Shown one piece after another: positions 8,055 to 15,944 of a stretch of DNA of 18,032 bases. Positions within the stretch are counted from its first letter, which is position 1; every line of letters begins with the position of its first letter. Location: the NCBI GenBank assembly GCA_038233055.1, contig JBBSMS010000069.1:1-18032 (forward strand), in the 5' to 3' direction. Under the pieces are notes generated by a model, which saw only the letters and a list, made by a program, of their open reading frames with translations, made no database searches and was not told the origin of the DNA. Made by a program: the position numbers and the translations under genes. The DNA is from Salsipaludibacter sp038233055 (GTDB lineage: Bacteria; Actinomycetota; Nitriliruptoria; Nitriliruptorales; Nitriliruptoraceae).

Positions 8055-8459
8055 ATGCACGAGATGGGGATGTGCCAGTCCGTCGTGGCGGCCGTGGAGC
8101 ATCGCGCGCACGGACGCGAGGTCGCCGCCGTGGGCGTGCGCGCCGGGACCCTGCTGCGCGTCGTCGACGAGGCCTTCGTGGCCTCGTTCCACATGGCCGC
8201 GACCGGCACGGTGGCCGAGGAGGCCGAGGTCGACCTGGAGGTCGTGCCGCTCCAGGCCACCTGTCGGTCCTGTGGCGAGGCGTTCGAGACCGACGACCCG
8301 TGGCCGGCCTGCCCCTCCTGCGAGGCCGTGGAGGTCGATCGGGACGGCGGCCACGAACTCACCCTGGTGTGGCTGCGGTACCGCGAGGGCGCCCCGGCCC
8401 CCGACGACGGGCCCACGCCGGTGCCGGTCGAGGCCGACGACCACGATCACGAGCACTGA
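8055..8459 (+). CDS. hypA: Hydrogenase nickel-insertion protein HypA
   Basis: This 134-residue HypA/HybF family protein delivers nickel to the large-subunit precursor, normally with the GTPase HypB. It begins MHE, where His2 is the conserved nickel ligand. The zinc site is C70-x2-C73 and C86-x2-C89. The end extends beyond the usual family length of about 115 residues into an acidic, His-containing tail (EADDHDHEH) that may add metal binding. AGGAG at 8045-8049, 5 bases before the ATG, is a strong ribosome site. hypC follows after a single base. No HypB is encoded in the window; a CooC-type ATPase lies downstream on the other strand. Confidence 0.95.
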   Translation: MHEMGMCQSVVAAVEHRAHGREVAAVGVRAGTLLRVVDEAFVASFHMAATGTVAEEAEVDLEVVPLQATCRSCGEAFETDDPWPACPSCEAVEVDRDGGHELTLVWLRYREGAPAPDDGPTPVPVEADDHDHEH

Positions 8460-8460
8460 C

Positions 8461-8850
8461 GTGTGCTTCCGCATCCCCGGACGGATCGTCGAGATCTCCG
8501 GCCCACAGGACATGCGCGCCCGGGTCGACGTCGAGGGCTCCGCGCGCGAGGTCAGCCTGTCGATGGTCGCCGAGGACGGCCCGGTGGTGGGCGACTACGT
8601 GTTGATCCACATGGGCGTGGCGGTGGAGATCATCGACCCCGACCGCGCCGCAGAGGTACAGGAAGGCCTGCAACTGCTCGGGCGCGCCCAGGAACGTGCG
8701 CTGGCCGACCTCGAGGAGTCGTGGTGGAACCGACAGGGCCGCGACCACGCCGAGGACCATGACGTGGCGCCGGCCGACGACGACCCACCCCGGGGCCCGG
8801 ATGACCAGCCCCCCGACCACGAGAGCGACGACCAGGGGGCGACACCATGA
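8461..8850 (+). CDS. hypC: Hydrogenase maturation chaperone HypC with acidic C-terminal extension
   Basis: HypC/HupF family chaperone that carries the Fe(CN)2CO group from HypD and binds the large-subunit precursor. It starts at GTG 8461, giving the invariant Met-Cys start (read as MCFRIPGRIVEI), with C2 as the functional cysteine. The family core ends near residue 85 (LIHMGVAVEIIDP, then a helical segment). About 40 more residues are strongly acidic and Pro-rich (DDDPPRGPDDQPPDHESDD), making the protein 129 residues against the usual 75-95. One base separates it from hypA, and its stop overlaps the next start (ATGA). HypD, its usual partner, is not in the window. Confidence 0.94.
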   Translation: MCFRIPGRIVEISGPQDMRARVDVEGSAREVSLSMVAEDGPVVGDYVLIHMGVAVEIIDPDRAAEVQEGLQLLGRAQERALADLEESWWNRQGRDHAEDHDVAPADDDPPRGPDDQPPDHESDDQGATP

Positions 8851-9698
8851 ACGACGCCGAGGGACGCTTCGTCACCGACCAGGTGGTGCCCGATGCCAAC
8901 GCCGCCGCGACCACCCCACCGGGGATGCGGGGCCTGCAACTGTTCGCCAAGTACGCCTATCCACCCAACCAACTGGGCTACTGCGGTCCGGAGGACCACG
9001 GGATGCTGTTCGACTACGCCACCACCGGGACGACCGACCGTGGCCTGGTGCAGTTCGCGTCCGGGTTCCCCGGTCCGTGGCCCTACCTGACCCTCATGGC
9101 GGGGACACTCGGGATCGACAACCCCTTCGACGCGCGCCTGGTCGAGGCCTACTGGATCGGCAACGACGCGCTCGACCGGGTCCGGATGGCAGACTTCGGC
9201 CGGATGGTGGAAACCTGGTTCCAACCGCGGGCCGGTGACGCGTTCGGCTACCTGTCCGAAGCCGTCGCCGGGGGCGCCGTCTGCCACCACAGCTTCCACG
9301 TCTTCGGGGTCTACCCGTGGGTCGGCCTGCTGCGCACCGGCCGGGTCGAGGAACCCCTGCACCACCTCGACCGCTGTCGTATTCGGTGGGGCCGGGTCGA
9401 GGCCATTCGGGGCGACGAGGTCGACGTCCAGTCACGGCTGCTGGCCTTCGACGGCACCAACCTCACGCTGGGACCGGCCCAACCCGAGACGGTCGTCCGC
9501 GCGATCGGGGGCGCGGGGTTCGTCCAGGACCTGGTCGTAGGTGACTGGGTGTCGATGCACTGGCACTGGATCTGCGATCGACTCGACCAGCGTCAACTGC
9601 GCAACCTGCAGCGCTACCACCAGCACCACCTCGACATGGTCAACCGGCGCGTGGCCCACAGTGGCCCCGGGCTGGCGATGGCCGGCGACTTGGCCTGA
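8847..9698 (+). CDS. DUF6390-like hydrogenase-cluster protein rich in His, Trp and Cys
   Basis: A 283-residue soluble protein starting in the hypC stop (ATGA). Conserved-looking features are FAKYAYPPNQLGYCGPED near residue 35, GFPGPWPYLTLMAGTLGI, CHHSFHVFGVYPWVGLLRTG near residues 145-165, and MHWHWICDRLDQRQLRNLQ followed by YHQHHLDMVN near the C-terminus. I recognise it as DUF6390, a family seen in actinobacterial hydrogenase clusters; this is by recall. Clusters of His, Cys and Trp hint at a metal or cofactor site. No membrane helix or signal. It is the last gene of the hydrogenase block; an ABC importer starts 38 bases later. Function unknown. Confidence 0.78.
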   Translation: MNDAEGRFVTDQVVPDANAAATTPPGMRGLQLFAKYAYPPNQLGYCGPEDHGMLFDYATTGTTDRGLVQFASGFPGPWPYLTLMAGTLGIDNPFDARLVEAYWIGNDALDRVRMADFGRMVETWFQPRAGDAFGYLSEAVAGGAVCHHSFHVFGVYPWVGLLRTGRVEEPLHHLDRCRIRWGRVEAIRGDEVDVQSRLLAFDGTNLTLGPAQPETVVRAIGGAGFVQDLVVGDWVSMHWHWICDRLDQRQLRNLQRYHQHHLDMVNRRVAHSGPGLAMAGDLA

Positions 9699-9736
9699 CC
9701 GCGCCCGCCGATCCGTCGACCCGGGAGGGACCCACG

Positions 9737-11473
9737 ATGCGTCCGACCCGGCGCTGCCCGAGGGCCGGACGGCTGGTCCCGATGGTCCTGGCCGTGGCCA
9801 CGGCGCTGGTCGCGTCCGGGTGCTCGACAAGTGGCCAGCAGCCCGACGACGAGCCGACGGCCTCCACGACGGTCGTCGCCCCCGCCGACTCGTCGGCGCC
9901 GCCGACCTCGCCGTCCGAACCGGGCCCCACCACGACCACCTCACCCGGGACCTCCGAACGCCTGGTGGTGGCCTTCCCGTCCGACGAGGGGCCACTGAAC
10001 CTGTTCGCCCAGCACGAGGAGGCGCTGACCGAACTCGTCTACGACAAGTTGCTGGCCCCGTCGCCGTACGTGGACCAGCCGCAGCCGTGGCTGGCCAGCT
10101 CGGTCGAACAGCTCGATCCCGTGACTTGGGAGGCCAGGCTGCGTGACGACGTGACCTGGCACGACGGCGAGCCGTTCACGGCCGCCGACGTGGCCTTCAC
10201 CGTCGACCTGTTCAAGCGGTCACCCTCGGGTCGCTGGACCCACCACGTCACCGACACCCCACGCATCGACGAGGTCGAGGTCGTGGACGACACGACCGTG
10301 CGGTTCCACTGCGGCTACCCGTGCCCGTTCCTGGGCACGGTCACGCTGGCCGACCTGCCGATGCTCCCCGAGCATGTGTGGTCGGACGTCGAGGATCCTC
10401 AGGCCGTCGTGGACCTCCCGGTCGGCACCGGTCCGTACCGCCTGACCAGCTACGACGCCACCAGCGGGTACGTGTTCGAGGCCAACGGAGACCACTTCGC
10501 GGGCGCGCCGATGGTGGACGAACTGGTGATGCCGATCATCGAGGACCCGGCCACGGCCTTCACTGCCCTGCGCACCGGCGAGGTCGACGCCGTCGCCCGG
10601 CTGGTCCCGCCGGAGCTGGTCGAGCCCTTCCGTGCGGACCCCGACATCACCGTGGTGGACACCAGCCCGCTGCTGTTCCCGGAACTGCGGCTCAACTTCG
10701 GGCGCCCACCGTTCGACCAGCCCGAGTTCCGGGCCGCGCTGTCGGCGGCCGTGGACCGGCAGGCATTGCTCGACACCGTGTGGCTCGGCCAGGGCCGGTC
10801 TGCGGACCAGGGGTACATGCACCCGGACACGCCGTGGGCGGCGCCCGACCTGTCCACCCCGACCGACCCGGCCGCGGCCGAACGCCTGCTCGACGGCCTC
10901 GACATGGTCGACGACGACGGCGACGGGGTCCGGGAGGTCGACGGGGCACCGGTCGCGTTCACGATCAAGGTGGCCGCCAACGAGCCGACCTGGATCCGGG
11001 CCGCGGAGTTGCTGGTCGAGCAGTTCGGCGCGGTCGGGCTCGAGGCCTCGGTCGAGCGGTTGGACCCCGGAGCCATGGGCGACCTGTTCTCCTCGCGCGA
11101 CTTCGACAGCTACGTCATCGGAGCCCCCACCCACGGTGTCGCGGACCCGACCCAGTTCGTGATGTCGCAGGAATCCGGTTACCTGTGGGACCTGCCCGAG
11201 GTCCCCTACCCCGAGATGGCCGACCTGGTCGAGCAGTGGCGCGCCAGCGACACGATCGAGGATCGCACGGACCGCCTGTTCGAGATGGAGCGCCTGCTCG
11301 AGTCCGCGCCCACCTCCATCCCGTTGTACTACCCGAACGGTCCCATGGCCTTCCGCCCCGGGACCTGGGCGGGATGGGTCGAGTCACCCGGATACGGGCT
11401 GTTCCACAAGTGGTCGCTGGTTCCGCGCGAGGCCGCCGTGGCCGCCAACGCGCTCGTGAACCCGCCCGAATGA
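9737..11473 (+). CDS. Peptide/nickel ABC transporter substrate-binding lipoprotein
   Basis: A 578-residue extracytoplasmic solute-binding protein of family 5 (DppA/NikA/OppA type). A lipoprotein signal peptide (basic start, hydrophobic core, lipobox LVASGC with C29) anchors it to the membrane. A Thr/Ser/Pro-rich spacer runs to about residue 72. Family features follow: NLFAQHEEALTELVYDKL, TWEARLRDDVTWHDGEPFTA, GTGPYRLTSYD and FRAALSAAVDRQALLDTVW. GGAGGG at 9724-9729, 7 bases before the ATG, is a strong ribosome site. It is the first gene of a complete importer directly behind the hydrogenase block, so nickel or a nickel complex is a sensible candidate ligand. Peptides remain possible because the family is broad. 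Confidence 0.92.
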   Translation: MRPTRRCPRAGRLVPMVLAVATALVASGCSTSGQQPDDEPTASTTVVAPADSSAPPTSPSEPGPTTTTSPGTSERLVVAFPSDEGPLNLFAQHEEALTELVYDKLLAPSPYVDQPQPWLASSVEQLDPVTWEARLRDDVTWHDGEPFTAADVAFTVDLFKRSPSGRWTHHVTDTPRIDEVEVVDDTTVRFHCGYPCPFLGTVTLADLPMLPEHVWSDVEDPQAVVDLPVGTGPYRLTSYDATSGYVFEANGDHFAGAPMVDELVMPIIEDPATAFTALRTGEVDAVARLVPPELVEPFRADPDITVVDTSPLLFPELRLNFGRPPFDQPEFRAALSAAVDRQALLDTVWLGQGRSADQGYMHPDTPWAAPDLSTPTDPAAAERLLDGLDMVDDDGDGVREVDGAPVAFTIKVAANEPTWIRAAELLVEQFGAVGLEASVERLDPGAMGDLFSSRDFDSYVIGAPTHGVADPTQFVMSQESGYLWDLPEVPYPEMADLVEQWRASDTIEDRTDRLFEMERLLESAPTSIPLYYPNGPMAFRPGTWAGWVESPGYGLFHKWSLVPREAAVAANALVNPPE

Positions 11474-11489
11474 CGGCCGCGCCAGCGAG

Positions 11490-12479
11490 GTGGACGTGCG
11501 CGCGGTGATGAGCCGGGTGGCACAGTCGCTGCTGGTGGTGATCGTGGCGACGACCCTGAACTTCGCACTGCCGCACCTGGCCCCCGGGGACCCGGTCGAG
11601 TACCTCTACCAGGGCTCGGCCGGTTCACTGACGGCCGAGCAACTCGACGACCTGCGGGCCGGCTACGGGTTGGACGCCTCGCTGCCGGAACAGTACGTGG
11701 CCTACTGGGGTGGGCTGTTCCGCGGGGACCTGGGCGTGTCGGTCCAGCACAACCGACCGGTCGTCGACGTGCTGCTCGAGCGGTTGCCGTGGACCCTGCT
11801 GCTCGTGGGGACCTCGACGGTCATCGCGGCCATCGTCGGCACCCTCGCCGGCGCGTTCGCTGCCTGGCGACGCGGGTCACGCGGGGACGTCGGCCTGGTC
11901 ACCGGCGTGCTGGTCGTGGACGCCATGCCGGGGTTCTGGATCGGGATGGTGCTCGTCGCGGTGTTCGCCGTGCAACTGGGCTGGTTCCCCTCCTTCGGGG
12001 CGGCCGCGCTGGGTGGGCCGACCGCCGGCTGGGCCGCGGTGGCCGCCGTCGCCCACCGGCTCGTCCTGCCGATGACCACGCTGGTCCTGGCGACCGTGGG
12101 TGGCACCTTCCTGCTGGCGCGCGGGGCGATGTCGACCACGCTGGGCGAGACCTGGCTCGCGATGGCCCGCGCGAAGGGCGTGCCACCACGACGACTGGCG
12201 ACCCACCATGCCCTCCGCAACGCGCTCCTGCCGGTGGCGACCACCCTCGGGCTGAACGTGGCCGTGATGCTGTCGGGTGCCGTGGTCATCGAGACCGTGT
12301 TCGCCTATCCGGGCCTCGGCAGCCTGGTCTACGACGCCACGATCGCACGCGACTACCCCCTGTTGCGGGGCGCCTTCCTGCTGGTCACGCTCGGGGTGGT
12401 GGCCACCAACGCCCTGGTCGAACTCGCCTATCCGCTGCTGGACCCGCGCGTGCGCCGGACCGGACGGGGGCGATCGTGA
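11490..12479 (+). CDS. Peptide/nickel ABC transporter permease (DppB/NikB type)
   Basis: A 329-residue inner-membrane permease with about six helices: one near residues 8-25, a periplasmic segment with PHLAPGDPVEYLYQGSAG, and a core of helices from about residue 90. The ATPase-docking EAA loop is ARAKGVPPRRLATHHALRNA, followed by LLPVATTLGL and the usual VVIETVFAYPGLGSLVYDA. The GTG at 11490 is 16 bases after the binding-protein gene. In-frame GTG 11496, GTG 11505 and ATG 11508 are alternatives, since no ribosome site is well spaced for 11490. It overlaps the next gene as GTGA. It should pair with the permease half of the fused protein to form the channel. Confidence 0.92.
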   Translation: MDVRAVMSRVAQSLLVVIVATTLNFALPHLAPGDPVEYLYQGSAGSLTAEQLDDLRAGYGLDASLPEQYVAYWGGLFRGDLGVSVQHNRPVVDVLLERLPWTLLLVGTSTVIAAIVGTLAGAFAAWRRGSRGDVGLVTGVLVVDAMPGFWIGMVLVAVFAVQLGWFPSFGAAALGGPTAGWAAVAAVAHRLVLPMTTLVLATVGGTFLLARGAMSTTLGETWLAMARAKGVPPRRLATHHALRNALLPVATTLGLNVAVMLSGAVVIETVFAYPGLGSLVYDATIARDYPLLRGAFLLVTLGVVATNALVELAYPLLDPRVRRTGRGRS

Positions 12480-14281
12480 CGACCGCAACCGGCAAGATCG
12501 AGCCTGGTGGTCGTGCCCGGTCGGCCACCCCGGCCCGTCGCCCGATCGAGGCCGATCGGCTCGGACTGGTGGGGCTCGGCCTGCTGGTCGCGCTCGTCGT
12601 GATCGCGGTGGCGGCGCCGTTGCTGGCCCCGTTCGATCCCCTCGCACGCGTGCGCGTGCCGTTCGCACGACCGGGTGGCGGGCACCTGCTGGGGACCGAC
12701 GACGTGGGCCACGACCTGTTCAGCGTGCTGGTGTACGGCTCGCGGGTGACCCTGGTGGTCGGGGTGGCTGCGGCCGCGGTCGCCACCCTGCTCGGCACCA
12801 CCGTCGGACTGGTCGCCGGGTGGGCGCGCGGGTGGGTGGACGCCGTCGCCATGCGCGCCGTGGACGTCGTGCTGTCGCTGCCCTTCCTGCCGCTCATGAT
12901 CGTCGTCGGGGTGTTCCTGGGACCGGGCCTGCGCACCGAGGTGCTGGTGATCGCCGCGGTGATGTGGGCGGGGCCGGCGCGGGAACTGCGCTCGCAGGTG
13001 TTGTCGGTGCGCGAGCGTGACCACGTGCAGGCCGCCCGGTCCATGGGGGCGAGCCACGCGCGGGTGCTGGCCCAGCACATCTCCCCGACCGTGGTCCCGA
13101 TCGTCGTCCCCCAGTTCGTGCTGGCCGCCAAGCGGGCCATCCTGTTCGAGGCGGCCCTGTCCTTCCTCGGCCTGGGCGCCGCGAGCACGCCCAGTTGGGG
13201 CACGATGCTGTCCACCGCCCAGGCTCGCAGCGCGTTCCTGACCGACGCCTGGCTGTGGTGGGTGGTCCCGCCCGGCATCGGCATCGCGGTGGCCGTGCTG
13301 GCCTTCGCGTTCCTGGGCCACGGCTTCGAGGAACGCACGCGGGTGCCCTCGCGACACCGGGGCATGGCCGCGCGCGTCGCGACCTCGCCGACGTCCGGCC
13401 CGGCCCCGACCACCCCGCCGTCGCCGGTGGTGCCCGGGCAGGACCGGGGGGCGACGTCCATCTCGGCCGGCCGAGATGGGCGCGGCGAGGACCGGCTGGT
13501 GGTCGACAGGTTGGTGGTCACCTGGCCGGAGGCTCGGGACCACCGGGCTGTCGATGAGGTGTCACTGACCGTGGCCGTCGGCGAGGTCCTCGGGCTGGTC
13601 GGCGAGTCCGGTGCCGGCAAGTCCACGCTGGCCGCCGCGATGGCGGGGTTGCTGCCGGCCCGGGCCGAGATCGAGGCCGGGACCGTGTGGTTCTCGGGCC
13701 GGGATCTGCTCGCGACCGCCCCCCGGGCCCGGCGACGGCTGTGGGGCGACCGGATCGCCGTGATCCCCCAGGACGCCGCCGACGCGCTCGACCCCGTCCA
13801 CCGGGTCGGCGCCCAGGTCGCCGAGGCGATCACCACCCACTACGACCGGCCGGACGAGGTGGTGCGGGCCCGCGTCACGGACCTGCTGGGGCGGGTCGGG
13901 CTCGACCCGGCCCATGCCACGGCCTGGCCCCACGAACTCAGTGGCGGCATGCGCCAGCGAGTCGTCATCGCCATGGCCCTCGCCAACGACCCCGACCTGC
14001 TGATCGCGGACGAGCCCACGAGCGGGCTGGACGTGGTCCTCCAGGCCGAACTCGTCGACCTCCTGGCCAGCCTCCGCGCCGCCACCAGGCTGTCCCTGGT
14101 GCTGGTGACCCACGACCTGCCACTCGTGCTCGCCATGGCCGACCGGGTCGCGGTCATGCAGCAGGGTCGCCTGGTGGAGGTCGGCTCCGTGGCCACCATC
14201 GCCCACGCGCCCCGGCACGAGCACACCCGGGCCCTGCTGGCCGCCGTCCCGCGGCTCCCGCGCAACGTGGTGCAGCCGTGA
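12476..14281 (+). CDS. Fused ABC permease and ATPase (DppC-DppD / NikC-NikD type)
   Basis: This 601-residue protein joins the second permease and the first ATPase of the importer in one chain. Residues 1-290 are the permease: first helix at 29-52, LLGTDDVGHDLFSVLVYGSR, the EAA loop around 180-210 (RERDHVQAARSMGASHARVL) and PLSFLGLG-like ALSFLGLGAASTPSWGTML. Residues about 290-340 are a Pro/Ser/Gly-rich linker. The ATPase follows: Walker A GESGAGKST at 376-384, signature LSGGMRQR at 488-495, Walker B LLIADE at 508-513 and H-loop His at 546. All catalytic motifs are intact. The GTG start at 12476 overlaps the previous stop. Similar fusions are known in actinobacterial peptide/nickel importers, so this is probably genuine and not a lost stop codon. 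Confidence 0.92.
   Translation: MTTATGKIEPGGRARSATPARRPIEADRLGLVGLGLLVALVVIAVAAPLLAPFDPLARVRVPFARPGGGHLLGTDDVGHDLFSVLVYGSRVTLVVGVAAAAVATLLGTTVGLVAGWARGWVDAVAMRAVDVVLSLPFLPLMIVVGVFLGPGLRTEVLVIAAVMWAGPARELRSQVLSVRERDHVQAARSMGASHARVLAQHISPTVVPIVVPQFVLAAKRAILFEAALSFLGLGAASTPSWGTMLSTAQARSAFLTDAWLWWVVPPGIGIAVAVLAFAFLGHGFEERTRVPSRHRGMAARVATSPTSGPAPTTPPSPVVPGQDRGATSISAGRDGRGEDRLVVDRLVVTWPEARDHRAVDEVSLTVAVGEVLGLVGESGAGKSTLAAAMAGLLPARAEIEAGTVWFSGRDLLATAPRARRRLWGDRIAVIPQDAADALDPVHRVGAQVAEAITTHYDRPDEVVRARVTDLLGRVGLDPAHATAWPHELSGGMRQRVVIAMALANDPDLLIADEPTSGLDVVLQAELVDLLASLRAATRLSLVLVTHDLPLVLAMADRVAVMQQGRLVEVGSVATIAHAPRHEHTRALLAAVPRLPRNVVQP
13458..13479 (+). repeat. Perfect 22-base palindrome in the fusion linker
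   Basis: The two 11-base halves (CCATCTCGGCC and its complement) match at every position, centred between 13468 and 13469. It encodes residues about 328-335, in the linker just before the ATPase domain of the fused transporter protein. It could be chance in GC-rich DNA, an operator, or a trace of the former intergenic region. Confidence 0.8.
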
Positions 14282-15054
14282 CGCCGGCCGCACTGGTCCT
14301 CGACGGCGTCACCCGGACGTTTCCGTCCGGACGGCACCGTGGCACGGTCGTCGCCGTCGACAACGTCGACCTCGCAGTGGGCCCCGGCGAGGTCGTGGGA
14401 CTGGTCGGCGCCAGTGGCGCGGGCAAGTCCACCGTGGCTCGACTGGCGGCGGGCCTGGTGACCCCGGACCGGGGCCGGATCCTGCTGGGTGGAACGGCGC
14501 TGCCCGACCTCGATCGTCGCTCGCGCGCGCGCCGCCTGCACCTGGTCTTCCAGGACCCGTGGACGGCCTTGGCCCCGCACCACCGGGTCGGCTGGATCGT
14601 GGGCGAACCCCTCGCGATCCACGGCATCGGCGACCGCGACCGGCGCGTCCGCGACGCGTTGGAGGAGGTGGGTCTGGAGCCGGCCGAGCGCGTCGTGGAC
14701 CGGCTGCCGCGGACCCTGTCAGGGGGCGAACGACAACGCGTGGCATTGGCACGGGCCCTGGTCCTGCGACCGGACCTGGTGGTGGCCGACGAACCGACGC
14801 AGATGCTGGACGCGTCGCGTCGGGCCGGGTTGGTGGACCTGCTGGGCCGGCTGCGCGACCGCCACGGCACGGCGTTCCTCTACATCACCCACGACCTCGC
14901 GCTGGCGCAGGCGTTCTGTGACCGGATCGCGGTGATGGAGGACGGGCGGATCGTGGAGGACCAGCCCACGGCCCACTTCATGGCGTCACCGGACAGCGAG
15001 CCGGCACGACGACTCGTCGCCGCGATCGAATCACTGCACGCCGGGCTGGCCTGA
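14278..15054 (+). CDS. Peptide/nickel ABC transporter ATPase (DppF/NikE type)
   Basis: A 258-residue ATP-binding subunit. Walker A GASGAGKST lies at 44-52, the Q-loop in LVFQDP at 89-94, signature LSGGERQR at 147-154, Walker B LVVADE with D171 and E172, and H-loop in ITHDLA. The Walker B is followed by PTQMLDAS where the usual sequence is PTSALDVS. The GTG start at 14278 overlaps the stop of the fused permease-ATPase (GTGA). It completes a binding protein, two permeases and two ATPases, so the importer is whole. It lacks a long C-terminal oligopeptide-binding extension, as in NikE. It ends the plus-strand transcription unit; stem-loops follow within 10 bases. Confidence 0.93.
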   Translation: MTPAALVLDGVTRTFPSGRHRGTVVAVDNVDLAVGPGEVVGLVGASGAGKSTVARLAAGLVTPDRGRILLGGTALPDLDRRSRARRLHLVFQDPWTALAPHHRVGWIVGEPLAIHGIGDRDRRVRDALEEVGLEPAERVVDRLPRTLSGGERQRVALARALVLRPDLVVADEPTQMLDASRRAGLVDLLGRLRDRHGTAFLYITHDLALAQAFCDRIAVMEDGRIVEDQPTAHFMASPDSEPARRLVAAIESLHAGLA

Positions 15055-15061
15055 TCAGCTC

Positions 15062-15152
15062 GGCCCGTTCACCCGGGCCAGTACGTGACGGGTCCCACGA
15101 AGACCTCCTCGGCCACCGGCGACGCGGAGGTGGCCGGATCGCACGACGATCC
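15062..15152. terminator. Convergent gap with three stem-loops, probable two-way terminator
   Basis: The 128-base gap between the convergent genes holds three perfect inverted repeats in a row. The first is GGCCCG at 15062-15067 with CGGGCC at 15074-15079. The second is CGGCCACC at 15110-15117 with GGTGGCCG at 15129-15136. The third is GGATCG at 15136-15141 with CGATCC at 15147-15152. None has a T tract. Hairpins without T tracts are common at gene ends in high-GC bacteria, and the symmetry lets them act on both strands. Confidence 0.5.
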
Positions 15153-15182
15153 TGCGGCGGCCTCGTTCCGCCAGGACGTGGG

Positions 15183-15944
15183 TCAGGGCTTGTCGTCGAC
15201 GGCCAGCAGGATCGCCAGCACGTCCTCGAGCGCCGTCACCATCGGGGAGGACGGCCTCGCGTCCACCAGCGGCCGACGATCACGGTCGGCGTCCAGGGCC
15301 GCGTCGTCCCACGGGATGCACCCGACCTGGTCGAGACCGTGTCGGTTACAGAACGCCGTGATCGCCTCCGCGTCACGGTCGTCGCGCACCTTGTTGGCGA
15401 CCACGCCCACGTGTGCGATCTCGAGTTCGCGCGCGAGGTCGGCCATCCGACGGACCGTCTCCAGCGACCGGAAGTAGGGTTCGGCCACGAACAGGAACCA
15501 GTCCACGTGGCGAGCGGTCCCCCGGCTGAAGTGCTCGGGCGACGCCTCGAGGTCCAGGAACGTGGTGGTCTCGGCATCGCCCAGGTCGGCGAGCACGGCT
15601 CGGACCACGGCGTGGGCGGAGCACAGGCAGCCCTCTTCCGCGTGGCCGGGCATGCCCAGGTGGGTCAACAGGACCCCGTCGGGGCCCGTCGCCGTGTGCG
15701 CCGCGAGGACGTCGTCGACCGGCCGGGACAACGCCGGGCCGTCCAGGCGCCGGGACACCAGCGACGGCGGCAGCGTGGTGTCGGCGGGCGGAGCCGCCGG
15801 CATCCCGAGTGCGATCGCGAGGTTGGGGTTGGAGTCGGCGTCGATGCAAACCACGGAACGGCCGGTACGCGCGGCCGTCCGGGCCAGCGTGGCCGTCACG
15901 GTGGTCTTGCCGGCCCCGCCCTTGCCGGCGATCGCGACCCTCAC
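15183..15944 (-). CDS. CooC/MinD-type nickel-insertion ATPase
   Basis: A 253-residue P-loop ATPase of the MinD/CooC group. The deviant Walker A GKGGAGKTT lies at residues 7-15 with the signature lysine K8. The switch region is CIDADSNPNL with D35 and D37. A CxC motif (C106-L-C108, in AEEGCLCSAHAVV) matches the nickel-binding CxC of CooC, the ATPase that inserts nickel into CO dehydrogenase. No CO dehydrogenase is visible here; the neighbours are a [NiFe]-hydrogenase and a likely nickel importer. It may therefore serve hydrogenase maturation, perhaps in place of or beside HypB. The GTG start at 15944 overlaps the stop of the PadR gene, so the two are coupled. The client protein is inferred from context only. 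Confidence 0.85.
   Translation of the reverse strand: MRVAIAGKGGAGKTTVTATLARTAARTGRSVVCIDADSNPNLAIALGMPAAPPADTTLPPSLVSRRLDGPALSRPVDDVLAAHTATGPDGVLLTHLGMPGHAEEGCLCSAHAVVRAVLADLGDAETTTFLDLEASPEHFSRGTARHVDWFLFVAEPYFRSLETVRRMADLARELEIAHVGVVANKVRDDRDAEAITAFCNRHGLDQVGCIPWDDAALDADRDRRPLVDARPSSPMVTALEDVLAILLAVDDKP

Noticed and set aside
12385..13836. Long minus-strand open frame opposite the transporter genes
   Set aside because: Same composition artefact; the plus strand holds intact permease and ATPase motifs.
15085..15477. Plus-strand frame of 130 codons after the importer
   Set aside because: Most of it is antisense to the CooC-type ATPase, it crosses the stem-loops, and has no recognisable ribosome site or motif.
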